The position numbers and the translations under genes were made by a program. Positions 1 to 13,004 of a stretch of DNA of 64,000 nt are shown in pieces (position 1 is the first letter of the stretch; each line of letters begins with the position of its first letter). Below the pieces are notes generated by a model. It did not search any database and had not been told where the DNA came from. It saw nothing but the letters and a program-made list of their open reading frames with translations. The DNA is from Bisbaumannia sp015645095 (GTDB lineage Bacteria; Pseudomonadota; Gammaproteobacteria; Pseudomonadales; Halomonadaceae): contig CP141893.1 in assembly GCA_036871055.1 (NCBI GenBank), forward strand, positions 3,720,001-3,784,000. The letters are read 5' to 3'.

Positions 1-29
1 GGTGTGCTCTACCCCTGAGCTACATGAGC
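1..29 (-). tRNA. thrT: tRNA-Thr (5' part only)
   Basis: Only the first 29 bases (acceptor 5' strand, D arm, start of the anticodon stem) lie in the window. They read GCTCATG-TA-GCTC-AGGGGTAGA-GCAC-ACC, matching the 5' half of gammaproteobacterial tRNA-Thr. The anticodon is outside the window; GGT is inferred from the conserved Tyr-Gly-Thr order that usually precedes tufB. Confidence 0.75.
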
Positions 30-41
30 GCAAACCTTACC

Positions 42-115
<74 letters not shown>

Positions 116-160
116 CTACCCACTCTTGCTACCGCCCCGCCTTGACGAGGCGATCAAATC

Positions 161-244
<84 letters not shown>

Positions 245-256
245 AGCTGGCGAAGC

Positions 257-284
257 ATTTTACCCGCCTCAGCAACGCTGTCAA
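257..284 (-). promoter_or_regulatory. sigma-70 promoter of the tRNA cluster
   Basis: On the minus strand TTGACA (284-279) is followed after 16 bp by TAAAAT (262-257). Transcription would start near 250, a few bases before tRNA-Tyr. Nothing else competes as a promoter in the 120-bp gap between coaX and tRNA-Tyr. Confidence 0.8.
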
Positions 285-364
285 GCCTTATCTTTCAGTG
301 GCTTGGCATCATCCATCAGCACTCGGCGAGGGGGATGTGTTGCCCTGGAACGCGGCGCATTGTG

Positions 365-1204
365 TCAAAGCAGGGTAGAGAATGCAAGCCCTGCACGAAT
401 TTTTTCCAATGCCGCCGGCGCCGGCACCCTGGGCGCCCCGGACAGGCGCCCCGCTCGCTCCGCCGCGGTCAACGGAAAACAGGCCTCCAGGCCACCGTAG
501 ACCATATCGGGCCAGACCGCATGGGGCACCCGCAGCCCCCGGGAGACCACCCGAGCATCACCGCCGGTCAGCAGTAGCGGCAGCGCCACTCCCTCCCGGT
601 CACACACCTCGGCATAGATACGATTGACGGCGCTCACCGCGGCCATGTAGATCCCGTGGTTGACCGCTTCCACGGTATTCTTGCCCGGGGCCAGCAGCTC
701 ATCCGCCTCGCTGTCCGGATCGATGGCCACGTTCCGCGTTCCCAGCTTGAGGCTCTCCTTCATCAGGCGCAGTCCGGGGAGAATATAGCCACCGAGATGG
801 CGCCCACCCGGCAACACGAAGTCCACGGTGATGGCGCTACCGCAATCCACCGCACAGCACCCTCCGGCCAGCTGATAGCCCGCCAGGGTGCCCAGCCAGC
901 GATCCACCCCCAGGCGCCCCGGCTCCTCATAGCCATTGGTTACCCCCAAGGCCTCGGCGGTGGAGCGCGCCACATGCACCGACACCACCCGACGCCGCAG
1001 CAACGCCACCGTCTCCTCCAGGACGGCCTTGCGGGCCACGCTGGAGATGCGCACCGCCTGCACCACGTCCAGATCGGGGATATCGGACCCGGGACGCCAC
1101 TCCTCTCGCGTCCAGAGCGCTCCGCGGGAGCGAATCTCGCTGCTCAGGGCATCCTTGAGCCGCCACTTGGATAGGGTATTACCGATATCGAGGTCGAGAA
1201 TCAT
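365..1204 (-). CDS. coaX: Type III pantothenate kinase CoaX
   Basis: CoaX phosphorylates pantothenate in the first step of coenzyme A synthesis in the cytosol. The 279-aa protein has the ASKHA-fold signature: DLDIGNT near residue 4 (phosphate-1 loop), a GVDRWLG motif in the middle, AVDCGSAITVDF (second nucleotide-binding loop) and LTGGDA toward the C-terminus. Type III enzymes are not feedback-inhibited by CoA. The start overlaps the birA stop by 4 bp (ATGA), so the two are translationally coupled; birA-coaX is a common gammaproteobacterial pair. The tRNA cluster follows in the same direction with its own promoter. Confidence 0.95.
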   Translation of the reverse strand: MILDLDIGNTLSKWRLKDALSSEIRSRGALWTREEWRPGSDIPDLDVVQAVRISSVARKAVLEETVALLRRRVVSVHVARSTAEALGVTNGYEEPGRLGVDRWLGTLAGYQLAGGCCAVDCGSAITVDFVLPGGRHLGGYILPGLRLMKESLKLGTRNVAIDPDSEADELLAPGKNTVEAVNHGIYMAAVSAVNRIYAEVCDREGVALPLLLTGGDARVVSRGLRVPHAVWPDMVYGGLEACFPLTAAERAGRLSGAPRVPAPAALEKIRAGLAFSTLL

Positions 1205-2181
1205 CGGCGGCCACGCACGCTGATTTCACCGCCTGCCAGCCGGCGCAGCTCATCCCCACAGCGGACTTCCAGGTGGCCGGCGCCATCGACCCCCAGGGCG
1301 ACCCCTCGATAGCTGCTACTGCCCTGGATCACCTCCACCTCTTGCTCGGCGTGGGCGTGACGCGCGTTCCAGGCAGCCTGCCAGGCACCGAAGCCCTCGC
1401 CTTCGAAGCGCTGCATCAGCTCCAGCAGCCCTCCGATCAGCCCGGCGGCCAGCGCATTGCGGGAGACCCCCGGCACCTGGTCGGCCACCGCCGCCGCCGG
1501 CTGGTCGATGACGTCACGCAGCGCCTCGGGCAGGAAGACATTGAGGCCGATGCCGATCACCACCTCACAGGGCCCCTCCAGGTCCCCCTGCACCTCCAGC
1601 AGGATACCGGCCAGCTTCTGCCACCCCTGCTCGCCATCGAGCAGCACATCATTGGGCCACTTCAGGGCGACCCTCGCCCCCTCCTGCTCCAGCACCTCGG
1701 CGAGCACCACCCCCACGGCCAGGCTCAGCCCTTCGAGGGCCGCCACACCATTCTCGAAGCGCCACCCCAGGGAGAGCAGCAGGCCTCGTCCCCAGGGGCT
1801 GACCCAGCTTCGCCCTCGCCGCCCACGACCGGCCCCCTGGCTCTCTGCCAGGCAGACCTCTCCATGGCCGGCACCCTGGGTAAAGCGATCGCGTAGGAAG
1901 GCATTGGTCGACGCCAGGGACTCCTCGATGAAGAGACGCCGCAGGGCGGGACGACTCCCGGCGCCGAGCCGCGAGACGATCTCGCCACCATCGAGGAGCT
2001 CCACCGGCTCTCCTAGCCGGTAGCCGAGCCCCTTGACCGCCTCCAGGGGGATCCCCAGGGCCTCCAGCTTCTTCAACTGCTTCCAGACCGCGGTCCGCGA
2101 CACCCCAAGGCGCTCCCCCAGCTGCTCGCCGGAATGGAAGTCCCCATCGCTCATCAGGCGAATCAGGTCACCAATGGTCAT
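1201..2181 (-). CDS. birA: Bifunctional biotin ligase / biotin operon repressor BirA
   Basis: BirA attaches biotin to the carboxyl-carrier subunit of acetyl-CoA carboxylase and, as the biotinyl-AMP complex, represses biotin synthesis genes. The 326-aa protein begins with a winged helix (residues about 1-60, recognition region GVSRTAVWKQLKKLEALG), so this is the regulatory class rather than ligase only. The catalytic domain shows the biotinyl-AMP loop GAGRGRRGRSW and LKWPNDV. A C-terminal SH3-like cap follows. It is the first gene of birA-coaX. Upstream lies only the rRNA terminator ladder, and minus-strand transcription from the rRNA operon points toward this gene. Confidence 0.96.
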   Translation of the reverse strand: MTIGDLIRLMSDGDFHSGEQLGERLGVSRTAVWKQLKKLEALGIPLEAVKGLGYRLGEPVELLDGGEIVSRLGAGSRPALRRLFIEESLASTNAFLRDRFTQGAGHGEVCLAESQGAGRGRRGRSWVSPWGRGLLLSLGWRFENGVAALEGLSLAVGVVLAEVLEQEGARVALKWPNDVLLDGEQGWQKLAGILLEVQGDLEGPCEVVIGIGLNVFLPEALRDVIDQPAAAVADQVPGVSRNALAAGLIGGLLELMQRFEGEGFGAWQAAWNARHAHAEQEVEVIQGSSSYRGVALGVDGAGHLEVRCGDELRRLAGGEISVRGRR

Positions 2182-2332
2182 CTTAAGGCCCCTGCGGCAA
2201 AAGGCTCATTCTAGCGGAAGGCGCCCGACCCCGTGAATCATGCCGACCAAAGTGGCAGCCCTTGTAGTCGCACTCCCCGCCCCATTCCGCTTATCACCCC
2301 ACCCCATACCTCGAGACCGAGGCACTGAATAC
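2182..2332. other. Leader region upstream of birA
   Basis: About 150 bp between birA and the last rRNA terminator. It must hold the birA promoter, but no clear -35/-10 pair was recognised. No gene is supported here. Confidence 0.4.
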
Positions 2333-2363
2333 AAAAAAACCCCAGCCAAAGGCTGGGGTTGCT
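2333..2363 (-). terminator. Terminator T5 of the rRNA operon
   Basis: Read on the minus strand, AACCCCAGCC pairs with GGCTGGGGTT and is followed by a run of seven T. It is the most distal of five consecutive hairpins past the 5S gene and the one with the strongest U tract. Confidence 0.85.
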
Positions 2364-2544
2364 GAAGAAGTGCCTGACGATGATCCGGCCGGCGCTCCGG
2401 GCGCCGGGCTCCGGTGGCCGGCGCTCCGGGACTCGACTCGTCTCCTCCTGAGACTCGCCCTTCGGGCCCGCTGACGCGGTTTCCGCCTGTTCCCGACAGG
2501 CGGGATCCATGGGGAGACCCCTGGCCTGCCTCACAGCCAAATAC

Positions 2545-2583
2545 GAAAAACCCCGACCATCTCATGATGATCGGGGCTTTTCT
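2545..2583 (-). terminator. Terminator T4 of the rRNA operon
   Basis: On the minus strand GAAAAGCCCCGATCAT pairs with ATGGTCGGGGTTTTTC, giving a GC stem with a T5 tail. It lies directly after the third 5S tail copy. Confidence 0.85.
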
Positions 2584-2768
2584 GAATAAGTGCCTGACGA
2601 TGATCCGGCCGGCGCTCCGGGCGCCGGGCTCCGGGACTCTCGCATGGGGGTGAGACCGCCCGGCCCTTCGTGGCAACGCCACGAGGGCGGTCGAACGCCC
2701 CGAGCCGGCGAGGGGCTGGACCGCGAAGCGGCCCCACGAGGTAAAGAGCGGGTCTCCCCATGCCCATG

Positions 2769-2802
2769 AAAAAACCCCGAACACTGGGTGTCCGGGGTTT
2801 TC
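2769..2802 (-). terminator. Terminator T3 of the rRNA operon
   Basis: On the minus strand AAAACCCCGGACACC pairs with GTGTTCGGGGTTTTTT, a clear intrinsic terminator with a T6 tail. Confidence 0.85.
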
Positions 2803-2871
2803 TCTCAATAAGTGCCTGACGAGGGCCCGGGCGGCGTTCCGCTACGCTCCATGGGGAGACCCCTAAACGAC

Positions 2872-2898
2872 GAAGCCCCATCCATAGGCTGGGGCTTC
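2872..2898 (-). terminator. Terminator T2 of the rRNA operon
   Basis: On the minus strand GAAGCCCCAGCC pairs with GGATGGGGCTTC around a 3-base loop, followed by GTCGTTT. The U tract is weaker than in T3-T5. Confidence 0.75.
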
Positions 2899-2965
2899 TG
2901 AATAAGTGCCTGACGAAGGCCCGGGCGGCGCTCCGCTACGCTCCATGGGGAGACCCCTAAACGAC

Positions 2966-2997
2966 GAAACCCCAGCCTCTTTCGAAGCTGGGGTTTC
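2966..2997 (-). terminator. Terminator T1, directly after the 5S gene
   Basis: On the minus strand GAAACCCCAGC pairs with GCTGGGGTTTC and is followed by GTCGTTT. It begins 9 bases past the 5S 3' end. Confidence 0.8.
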
Positions 2998-3005
2998 TGA
3001 ATAAG

Positions 3006-3124
3006 TGCCTGACGATGACCTACTCTCGCATGGGGAGACCCCACACTACCATCGGCGCTGAGCGGTTTCACTGCTGAGTTCGGCATGGGATCAGGTGGTT
3101 CCCACTCGCTATGGTCGTCAGGCG
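3006..3124 (-). rRNA. rrf: 5S ribosomal RNA
   Basis: About 119 nt, aligned by eye to E. coli 5S. The conserved middle reads CCCATGCCGAACTCAG and the 3' half GGGGTCTCCCCATGCGAGAG. The ends CGCCTGACGA and TCGTCAGGC pair as helix I. End positions are good to a couple of bases. Confidence 0.95.
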
Positions 3125-3233
3125 TAAACGGTGGCCGGCTGCGCGCGTGTCGCAACCCGCCTTATGAATCATGCTGTTGAGGATCGTCTCACGTATCCGG
3201 CGCGTACCATCGCGCAGACCCCTTGGGGTTATA

Positions 3234-6121
<2,888 letters not shown>

Positions 6122-6283
6122 ATATAACCCGAAGGGGTCTGGTCGCGATTGGTACGATAATTGCCGGATACGCTTGAGACGTATCGTCAATTTGTCAGCA
6201 TGATTCATATTTTTAAAGAGCACTTGCTCTGAAACAATCAGGCAATTCATGTGAGCACTTGCCGGCAGGCGGCGGTCGTCGTT
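6122..6283 (-). other. 16S-23S internal spacer without tRNA genes
   Basis: Only about 162 nt separate the 16S 3' end from the 23S 5' end. No tRNA-Ile, tRNA-Ala or tRNA-Glu is present. A boxA-like element, TGCTCTTTAAA on the minus strand near 6215-6227, supports antitermination into the 23S gene. Confidence 0.9.
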
Positions 6284-7823
<1,540 letters not shown>

Positions 7824-7998
7824 AAAATCATTGCGGTTCTTGCTTGTCACCCGAAGGTAACAAAAGCGAACCAAACTTGGCTCAAGGTTCAAACGTTCTC
7901 AAAAAGATCCGTAGATCTTTGACGAATCGCTTGCCTTGATGATTTGGTGACTTCTCACCGCCTCACCGACAAGCGCCCACATGAATTACCTGATCGAT

Positions 7999-8010
7999 TG
8001 TTAAAGAGCT
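7999..8010 (-). promoter_or_regulatory. boxA antitermination site in the 16S leader
   Basis: Minus strand AGCTCTTTAACA matches the rRNA boxA consensus TGCTCTTTAACA. It is followed by AATCGATCAGGTAATTCATG, similar to the E. coli rrn leader after boxA. It lies about 180 bp before the mature 16S end, between promoter and gene. Confidence 0.8.
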
Positions 8011-8053
8011 GCTCGCTTTGGTCGCTGTTGCGACGCCGCTGCGAGGAAGCGAC

Positions 8054-8081
8054 ATTCTACCGATTCGACCGTGACTGTCAA
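8054..8081 (-). promoter_or_regulatory. rRNA operon promoter, proximal
   Basis: Minus strand TTGACA (8081-8076), 16-bp spacer, TAGAAT (8059-8054), then a GC-rich discriminator (GTCGCTTCC), typical of stringently controlled rRNA promoters. Confidence 0.85.
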
Positions 8082-8167
8082 GCCCTGCTCGGCGATCCTG
8101 AAGCGTGCCGCGAAGCGGCGACTTCTGATCTTCCGGGCCGGCGACTGGCCGGTCGGCGTGGCGATGC

Positions 8168-8195
8168 ATTCTACTGCATCTGGCCGCCCTGTCAA
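8168..8195 (-). promoter_or_regulatory. rRNA operon promoter, distal
   Basis: Minus strand TTGACA (8195-8190), 16-bp spacer, TAGAAT (8173-8168). Hexamers and spacing equal those of the proximal promoter 114 bp downstream, so the two form a tandem pair like rrn P1/P2. Confidence 0.85.
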
Positions 8196-8296
8196 TCTCG
8201 TTTTTCTCGAGCGGGTTTCGAAAAACCCAACAGAAACAAGCACTTTTGCCACTCATTGCCGCCGGTGACGATGGCCGTCGCTGGCAGCGGATGCGT

Positions 8297-8325
8297 ACTT
8301 TACGGATTACCCCGCCCCCTTGCAA
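8297..8325 (-). promoter_or_regulatory. Possible third rRNA promoter
   Basis: Minus strand TTGCAA (8325-8320), 17-bp spacer, TAAAGT (8302-8297), right after the dld stop codon. Weaker than the other two and unproven. Confidence 0.35.
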
Positions 8326-8344
8326 GGACTTTGGTAAAAAACTT

Positions 8345-11215
8345 TCAGCCGGCCTCGACGTCGCCCTTCATCCGCGGACGACTGGCCCGATCCAGCAGCG
8401 ACAGGATCGAGCGGTAGGGGATGCCCCCATGCTGACTCAGGCCGATCTCGCAGGTGCGCGAATTGGAATAGCCTGCCTCGCAGCCCGCGACCTGCGATGC
8501 CAGCCCGGCCAGTGCCGAGGCATTGAGCTCCGGTACCGTGAAGCCCTTGTCGCCGGCGAAGCCGCAGCAACTGATCCCTTCCGGCACCACCACCTCACTG
8601 GCACAGGCCCGGGCCAGGGCGGCGAACTTGTCGGCCAGGCCCATTCGGGTGCTGGAGCAGGTCACGTGGAGGGCGACTCGCTCGTCCAGCGGAACCAGGT
8701 CCAGCCGCGGCAACAGTCGATCATGGGCGAAGGCCACCGGCTCCAGCAGCTCGAGACGCTCGTCCAGGCTCTCCTGCATGCGCAGGGTGCAGGGGCTGGT
8801 ATCGCAGAGCACCGGGTAGCGCCCATTCTGACTGGCGGCCAGCAGCTCCCGGTTGAGCTCCCGAGCCTTGTGGGCCGCCTCGTCGAACTGCCCCTTGGAC
8901 TGAAAGGCCATCCCGCAGCAGAGATGGCCCGGAATCGCCGGAATGATCACCTCGAAGCCGGCCTTCTCCAGCAGCGCCAGGGTGATCTCCATCACCGAAC
9001 GCGACTCCTCGTCACCATGGGCGGCGCCGAACACCCGGGTAGCGCAGGAGGGCAGATAGACCACCTTGTCCGCCCCCTGGCCAGGAGCCGCCTTGAGCAC
9101 GCGAATCGGCGCCGCCCTGGGCAGGCTCGGCAGCCACAGCGGCAGGCGATCGCCGGAGGCCCGCCGCGCGGCACGACTGAAGGCGGCCATGGCGGCCTCG
9201 CCCAGGACGGCACGCCCGCCACCGGCCAGGTTGAGCAAGCCGCGGGCCACCCGGGTCGTGCCGGAGAAGTGGTGGCCAAGACGCCGCGCCAGCCGCGCCT
9301 GCCCCTGGCTATCCTCATGACGCAGCGCGCGCACCAGGTCGCCGGTATTGATCCCCACCGGGCACTGGGTGGCACAGAGGCCATCGGCGGCACAGGTCTC
9401 CACGCCGTCATACTGGTAGGCCTGGCGCAACGCCTCCAGGCGTGCCTCGTCGCGCTGCTCGCCCTGGGCCTCGAGACGCGCCAGCTCGCGACGGATCACG
9501 ATGCGCTGGCGCGGCGTCAGGGTCAGGTTCTTCGACGGGCAGACCGATTCGCAGAAGCCACACTCGATGCACTTGTCGACCAGGGCATCCGCCGCCGGCA
9601 GCGGCTTGAGGTTCTGCAGGTGCAGTTCGGCGTTGCGGCTCAGGATCACCTCGGGGTTGAGCAGGTTGTCGGGATCGAAGAGCGCCTTGATCTCCCACAT
9701 CAGCGCATAGGCATCGCTGCCCCACTCCAGCTCCACATAGGGCGCCATATTGCGTCCCGTACCGTGCTCCGCCTTGAGGGAACCGCCGTACTCCACCCCC
9801 ACCAGTCGGGCCACCTCGTCCATCAGCGCCTGGTAGCGCTCCACCTCACCGGGCTTCTCGAAGCCCTGGGGGAAGACGAAGTGCAGGTTCCCCTCCAGGG
9901 CGTGGCCGAAGAGGATGGTGTCGCCATAGCCGTGGCGCCGGAAGGCATCGGTCAGCGCCGCCACCCCCTCGTCGAGGCGTTCGATGGGGAAGGCCACGTC
10001 CTCGATCACCACCGTGGTGCCGGTCTCGCGCACCGCCCCCACCGCCGGGAAGAGGCCCTTGCGGATCTTCCAGTAGCCGGCATAGGTCTCGGCGTCCCGG
10101 GTGAAGGTCAGCGGCTCCAGGGTACGAATGCCCTCGAGGGCACCCTGCACCGCCGCCAGCCGCGCCTGGAGCTCGGCTTCGGTGTCGCCACGCACATCGA
10201 TCAACAGCGCCGCGGCCCCCTCCGGCAGGCCACGCAAGGACTCCGGCATGCCGGGTTGGTCCTGCACCGAGCGCAGGGCGGCGTGATCCATCAATTCCAC
10301 CGCCGCCACCGGGGTGCGCTTCAGGGCGATGGTGGCGCGACAGGTGGTGGCCATATCGGGGAAGAAGGCCAGCGCCGCCGCCTTGTGCGCCTCGTCCACC
10401 ACGCTGCGGTAGGTGATGGCGGCGATAAAGCCGAGGGTCCCCTCGGAGCCGATCATCAGGTGCTTGAGGATCTCGATGCCGTCGGCATGGTCCACCAGGC
10501 TATTGAGGGCATAACCGGTGGTGTTCTTGAGCCGATACTTGTGGCGGATCTTCTCGGCCAGCGCAGCATTGCCGCGGGTCTCGGTGGCCAGTGCCTCGAG
10601 GCTCGCCAGCAACTCGCCATGACTCTCGCGGAAGGTCGCCACGCTGGCCGCGTCGGCGGTATCCAGCAGGCTGCCGTCGGCCAGGATCACGCGGATATCG
10701 CGCACCGTGCGGTAGCTGTTCTGGGCGGTGCCGCAGCACATCCCCGAGGCATTGTTGGCGGCGATCCCCCCGATCATGCAGCTGTTGATGGAGGCCGGAT
10801 CGGGACCGATCTTGCGCCCATAGGGCGCCAGCAGCCGATTGGCCCGGGCACCGATCACCCCGGGCTCGAGGCGGATCGCCGCCCCCTCCTCCAGCACCTC
10901 GGCGCCCTGCCAACCGCGCCCCAGCTGGATCAGCACCGAGTCGGTGATGGCCTGGCCGGAGAGGGAAGTGCCGGCGGCGCGGAAGGTCACCGGCAGGCGC
11001 CGGGTGCGACACTCGCCGAGCACCCGCTGCAGCTCGGGCTCGTCCTCCACCCGCACCACCAGTTGGGGAATCAACCGGTAGAAGCTGGCATCGGTGCCGT
11101 AGGCCAGGGTGCGCAGCGGGTCATGGATCAGCCGCGCCTCGGGGAAGTGAGGGCGCAGGGCCTCCAGCAGCTCCCGATAGGCCGGCGCCAGGGTCTCCAC
11201 GGCTGTCGTCTGCAT
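8345..11215 (-). CDS. dld: FAD/Fe-S D-lactate dehydrogenase (Dld-II / YdiJ type)
   Basis: A respiratory D-2-hydroxyacid oxidase that turns D-lactate into pyruvate and feeds electrons to the quinone pool at the inner membrane. The roughly 956-aa protein has an N-terminal FAD_binding_4 (PCMH) domain with FRAAGTSLSG and GGIAANNASG, a FAD-oxidase C-terminal domain with H-E-G-N in GHALEGNLHF, two 4Fe-4S motifs (CIECGFCESVCP near residue 550; CAADGLCATQCP) and C-terminal cysteine-rich CCG motifs (HLCCG, SCCGF). The ATG at 11215 is preferred over one 21 nt upstream, because AGGAGA lies just before it and the longer form would overlap lldP. Last gene of the lut operon; exact substrate (D-lactate or another 2-hydroxyacid) is inferred from context. 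Confidence 0.9.
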   Translation of the reverse strand: MQTTAVETLAPAYRELLEALRPHFPEARLIHDPLRTLAYGTDASFYRLIPQLVVRVEDEPELQRVLGECRTRRLPVTFRAAGTSLSGQAITDSVLIQLGRGWQGAEVLEEGAAIRLEPGVIGARANRLLAPYGRKIGPDPASINSCMIGGIAANNASGMCCGTAQNSYRTVRDIRVILADGSLLDTADAASVATFRESHGELLASLEALATETRGNAALAEKIRHKYRLKNTTGYALNSLVDHADGIEILKHLMIGSEGTLGFIAAITYRSVVDEAHKAAALAFFPDMATTCRATIALKRTPVAAVELMDHAALRSVQDQPGMPESLRGLPEGAAALLIDVRGDTEAELQARLAAVQGALEGIRTLEPLTFTRDAETYAGYWKIRKGLFPAVGAVRETGTTVVIEDVAFPIERLDEGVAALTDAFRRHGYGDTILFGHALEGNLHFVFPQGFEKPGEVERYQALMDEVARLVGVEYGGSLKAEHGTGRNMAPYVELEWGSDAYALMWEIKALFDPDNLLNPEVILSRNAELHLQNLKPLPAADALVDKCIECGFCESVCPSKNLTLTPRQRIVIRRELARLEAQGEQRDEARLEALRQAYQYDGVETCAADGLCATQCPVGINTGDLVRALRHEDSQGQARLARRLGHHFSGTTRVARGLLNLAGGGRAVLGEAAMAAFSRAARRASGDRLPLWLPSLPRAAPIRVLKAAPGQGADKVVYLPSCATRVFGAAHGDEESRSVMEITLALLEKAGFEVIIPAIPGHLCCGMAFQSKGQFDEAAHKARELNRELLAASQNGRYPVLCDTSPCTLRMQESLDERLELLEPVAFAHDRLLPRLDLVPLDERVALHVTCSSTRMGLADKFAALARACASEVVVPEGISCCGFAGDKGFTVPELNASALAGLASQVAGCEAGYSNSRTCEIGLSQHGGIPYRSILSLLDRASRPRMKGDVEAG

Positions 11216-11225
11216 CGTCTCTCTC

Positions 11226-12938
11226 CTATCCGCCAATCAGGCCGCCCACCAGGGGATCCAGGCCACCCATCAGGCCCACGGCCAGCAGCGCCAGGATACC
11301 CGAGACAAGCAGATAATAGGCGGTGGGAATGACGGTCATGCGAATCACCTGCCCTTCCCGGCCCAGCAGTCCCACGGTGGCGGAGGCGGCCACCACATTA
11401 TGGATGGCGATCATGTTGCCGGCGGCGGCGCCTACCGCCTGCATGGCCACCAGCAACACCCCGGAGACGCCCAGCAGCTCGCCGACGCTGAACTGGAACT
11501 GGGAGAGCATCAGGTTGGAGACGGTATTGGAGCCGGCGATAAAGGCCCCCAGGGCCCCGATGCTGGAGGCGAACAGCGGGTAGACCTGACCCACCGATTC
11601 GGAGACCAGTTCCGCCATGGCCACCGGCATGGAGGGCAGGTCGGCGGCGTTGACCCCGGAGTTGATCAGGATCCGCACCATGGGAATGGTGAAGACCAGC
11701 ACGAAGCCGGCCCCCAGCAGGGTGCGCGACGATTCGCCCACGGCGGCACGCAGTTCGCTGACGCGCATGCGATGCAGCAGGAAGGTGGCCAGCACGACCA
11801 CTACCATGATGCCACCGGGGAGGTAGAGGGGCTGAATGCTCCCGGAGACCCCCGCCTCGCCGAGAATATCGTTCCAGCCGAAGGCCAGGAAGCCGGTGAA
11901 GAAGGCCTTCACCTCGGGGAAGACGCGGGACACCACCAGCAACAGCGCCAGCAGCAGGTAGGGCAGCCAGGCCAGGGCCAGGGGCATCGGCGACTTGCCG
12001 GTCAGGTTGTCCAGCTTGATCTCGATATTGCCTAGCCAGGCGGCGGGCCACTCGCTGGCCGGGGCGAAGTCCCACTGGGTCTTGGGCAGCAGGAAGCCGG
12101 CCTTGGCGGCGGGCAGGACGATGGCCATGCCCACCAGGGCGCCGATCATCGACGGGAACTCCGGTCCCAGGAAGACCCCCGCGGCGGCATAGGGCACCAC
12201 GAAGGCGAGGCCGGCGAAGAGCGCGAAGGGCGCCACCGCCAGCCCATCCTTCCAGGAGCGGTGTCGGCCGAAGAAGCGGGTCAGCATCATGCACATCAGC
12301 AGCGGCATCAGGATCCCGACCAGGGCGTGGGTGATCGCCACCCCGGAGGTGATCAACTGATAGAAGACCTCCCAGCTGGAGCCCTCGGCGACCAGGCGCT
12401 CGCTGATGGCGGCGCGATCCAGGCCACCGGTGACGCCCACCACGATGGGCGTGCCCACGGCGCCGAAGGAGACCGGCGTGGACTGGATCATCATGCCGAT
12501 CATCACCGCCCCCATGGCCGGGAAGCCCAGCGCCACCAGCAGGGGCGCGGCCACCGCCGCCGGGGTGCCGAAGCCGGAGGCGCCCTCGATAAAGCAGCCG
12601 AACAGCCAGGCGACGATGATCGCCTGGACCCGGCGATCGGGGCTGATCGACGAGAAGCCGCCGCGGATGGCGGTGATCGCCCCGGAGTGCTTGAGGGTAT
12701 TGAGCAGCAGGATGGCGCCGAAGATGATCCACAGGATCGCCGCCGTCAGGATCAGCCCCTGGAGCGCCGAGGCGGTGACCCGCAGCGGACTCATCTCCCA
12801 GGCGAACAGGGCGATGGCCACGGTGGCCAGCAGTACCACCGGCATGGCGCGCCGCGCCGGCCAGTTGAGCCCCACCAGCAGCACCCCGGCCAGGACCAGG
12901 GGGGCGAAGGCGAGTAGCGAGAGTAGCGTGTCGTTCAT
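11226..12938 (-). CDS. lldP: L-lactate permease
   Basis: Inner-membrane lactate:proton symporter of the LctP family, 570 aa (usual length about 550-570). It is hydrophobic throughout with 12 or more predicted membrane segments. Family stretches include GCFIEGASGFGTPAAVAAPL and FGAVGTPIVVGVTGG in the N-terminal half and AGSNTVSNLMLSQFQ in the C-terminal half. RBS GGGGAG is 7 bases before ATG. It lies between lutC and dld on one strand; a large hairpin sits in the gap to lutC. It would supply lactate to LutABC and Dld. Confidence 0.95.
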   Translation of the reverse strand: MNDTLLSLLAFAPLVLAGVLLVGLNWPARRAMPVVLLATVAIALFAWEMSPLRVTASALQGLILTAAILWIIFGAILLLNTLKHSGAITAIRGGFSSISPDRRVQAIIVAWLFGCFIEGASGFGTPAAVAAPLLVALGFPAMGAVMIGMMIQSTPVSFGAVGTPIVVGVTGGLDRAAISERLVAEGSSWEVFYQLITSGVAITHALVGILMPLLMCMMLTRFFGRHRSWKDGLAVAPFALFAGLAFVVPYAAAGVFLGPEFPSMIGALVGMAIVLPAAKAGFLLPKTQWDFAPASEWPAAWLGNIEIKLDNLTGKSPMPLALAWLPYLLLALLLVVSRVFPEVKAFFTGFLAFGWNDILGEAGVSGSIQPLYLPGGIMVVVVLATFLLHRMRVSELRAAVGESSRTLLGAGFVLVFTIPMVRILINSGVNAADLPSMPVAMAELVSESVGQVYPLFASSIGALGAFIAGSNTVSNLMLSQFQFSVGELLGVSGVLLVAMQAVGAAAGNMIAIHNVVAASATVGLLGREGQVIRMTVIPTAYYLLVSGILALLAVGLMGGLDPLVGGLIGG

Positions 12939-12949
12939 AGGGTCTCCCC

Positions 12950-13004
12950 GGGGCGCGGCGGCGAGCGGGGCACAGGGGACCCCGGGAAGCGCCGCCGGCG
13001 CCCC
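12950..13004 (-). other. GC-rich hairpin between lutC and lldP
   Basis: GGGGCGCGGCGGCG (12950-12963) pairs with CGCCGCCGGCGCCCC (12990-13004) with one bulge. No U tract follows on the minus strand and the lldP RBS begins right after it. It therefore looks more like an mRNA-stability or attenuation element that sets lutABC and lldP levels apart than a full terminator. Confidence 0.5.

Larger units (their letters stand above)
2333..3000 (-). repeat. Ladder of 5S rRNA 3'-end copies alternating with terminators
   Basis: Leaving the 5S gene on the minus strand, the phrase CGTCAGGCACTT (the 5S 3' end and its flank) recurs at about 2907, 2813, 2591 and 2371. Each copy follows a stretch containing GGGTCTCCCCATG or its degenerate form (part of the 5S 3' half), and each is followed by a hairpin terminator (T2-T5). 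The two copies nearest the 5S gene are almost identical, about 94 bp apart. The outer two carry extra GC-rich inserts. The intact 5S gene with T1 makes five tail-plus-terminator modules. Confidence 0.85.

Noticed and set aside
2206..3155. Minus-strand open frames of 100-200 codons across the terminator ladder
   Set aside because: They repeat peptide segments only because the DNA is repetitive, and they run through five hairpin terminators and the 5S gene.
6122..6283. Possible tRNA-Ile or tRNA-Ala in the rRNA spacer
   Set aside because: No acceptor stem, T-loop or anticodon arm is present; the spacer is too short for two tRNAs.
8246..11332. A plus-strand open frame of more than 1000 codons opposite dld
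   Set aside because: It is antisense to a clear FAD/Fe-S dehydrogenase and rich in His, Gln, Gly and Ala, as expected for the complement of a GC-rich gene. No motif or suitable RBS was found.
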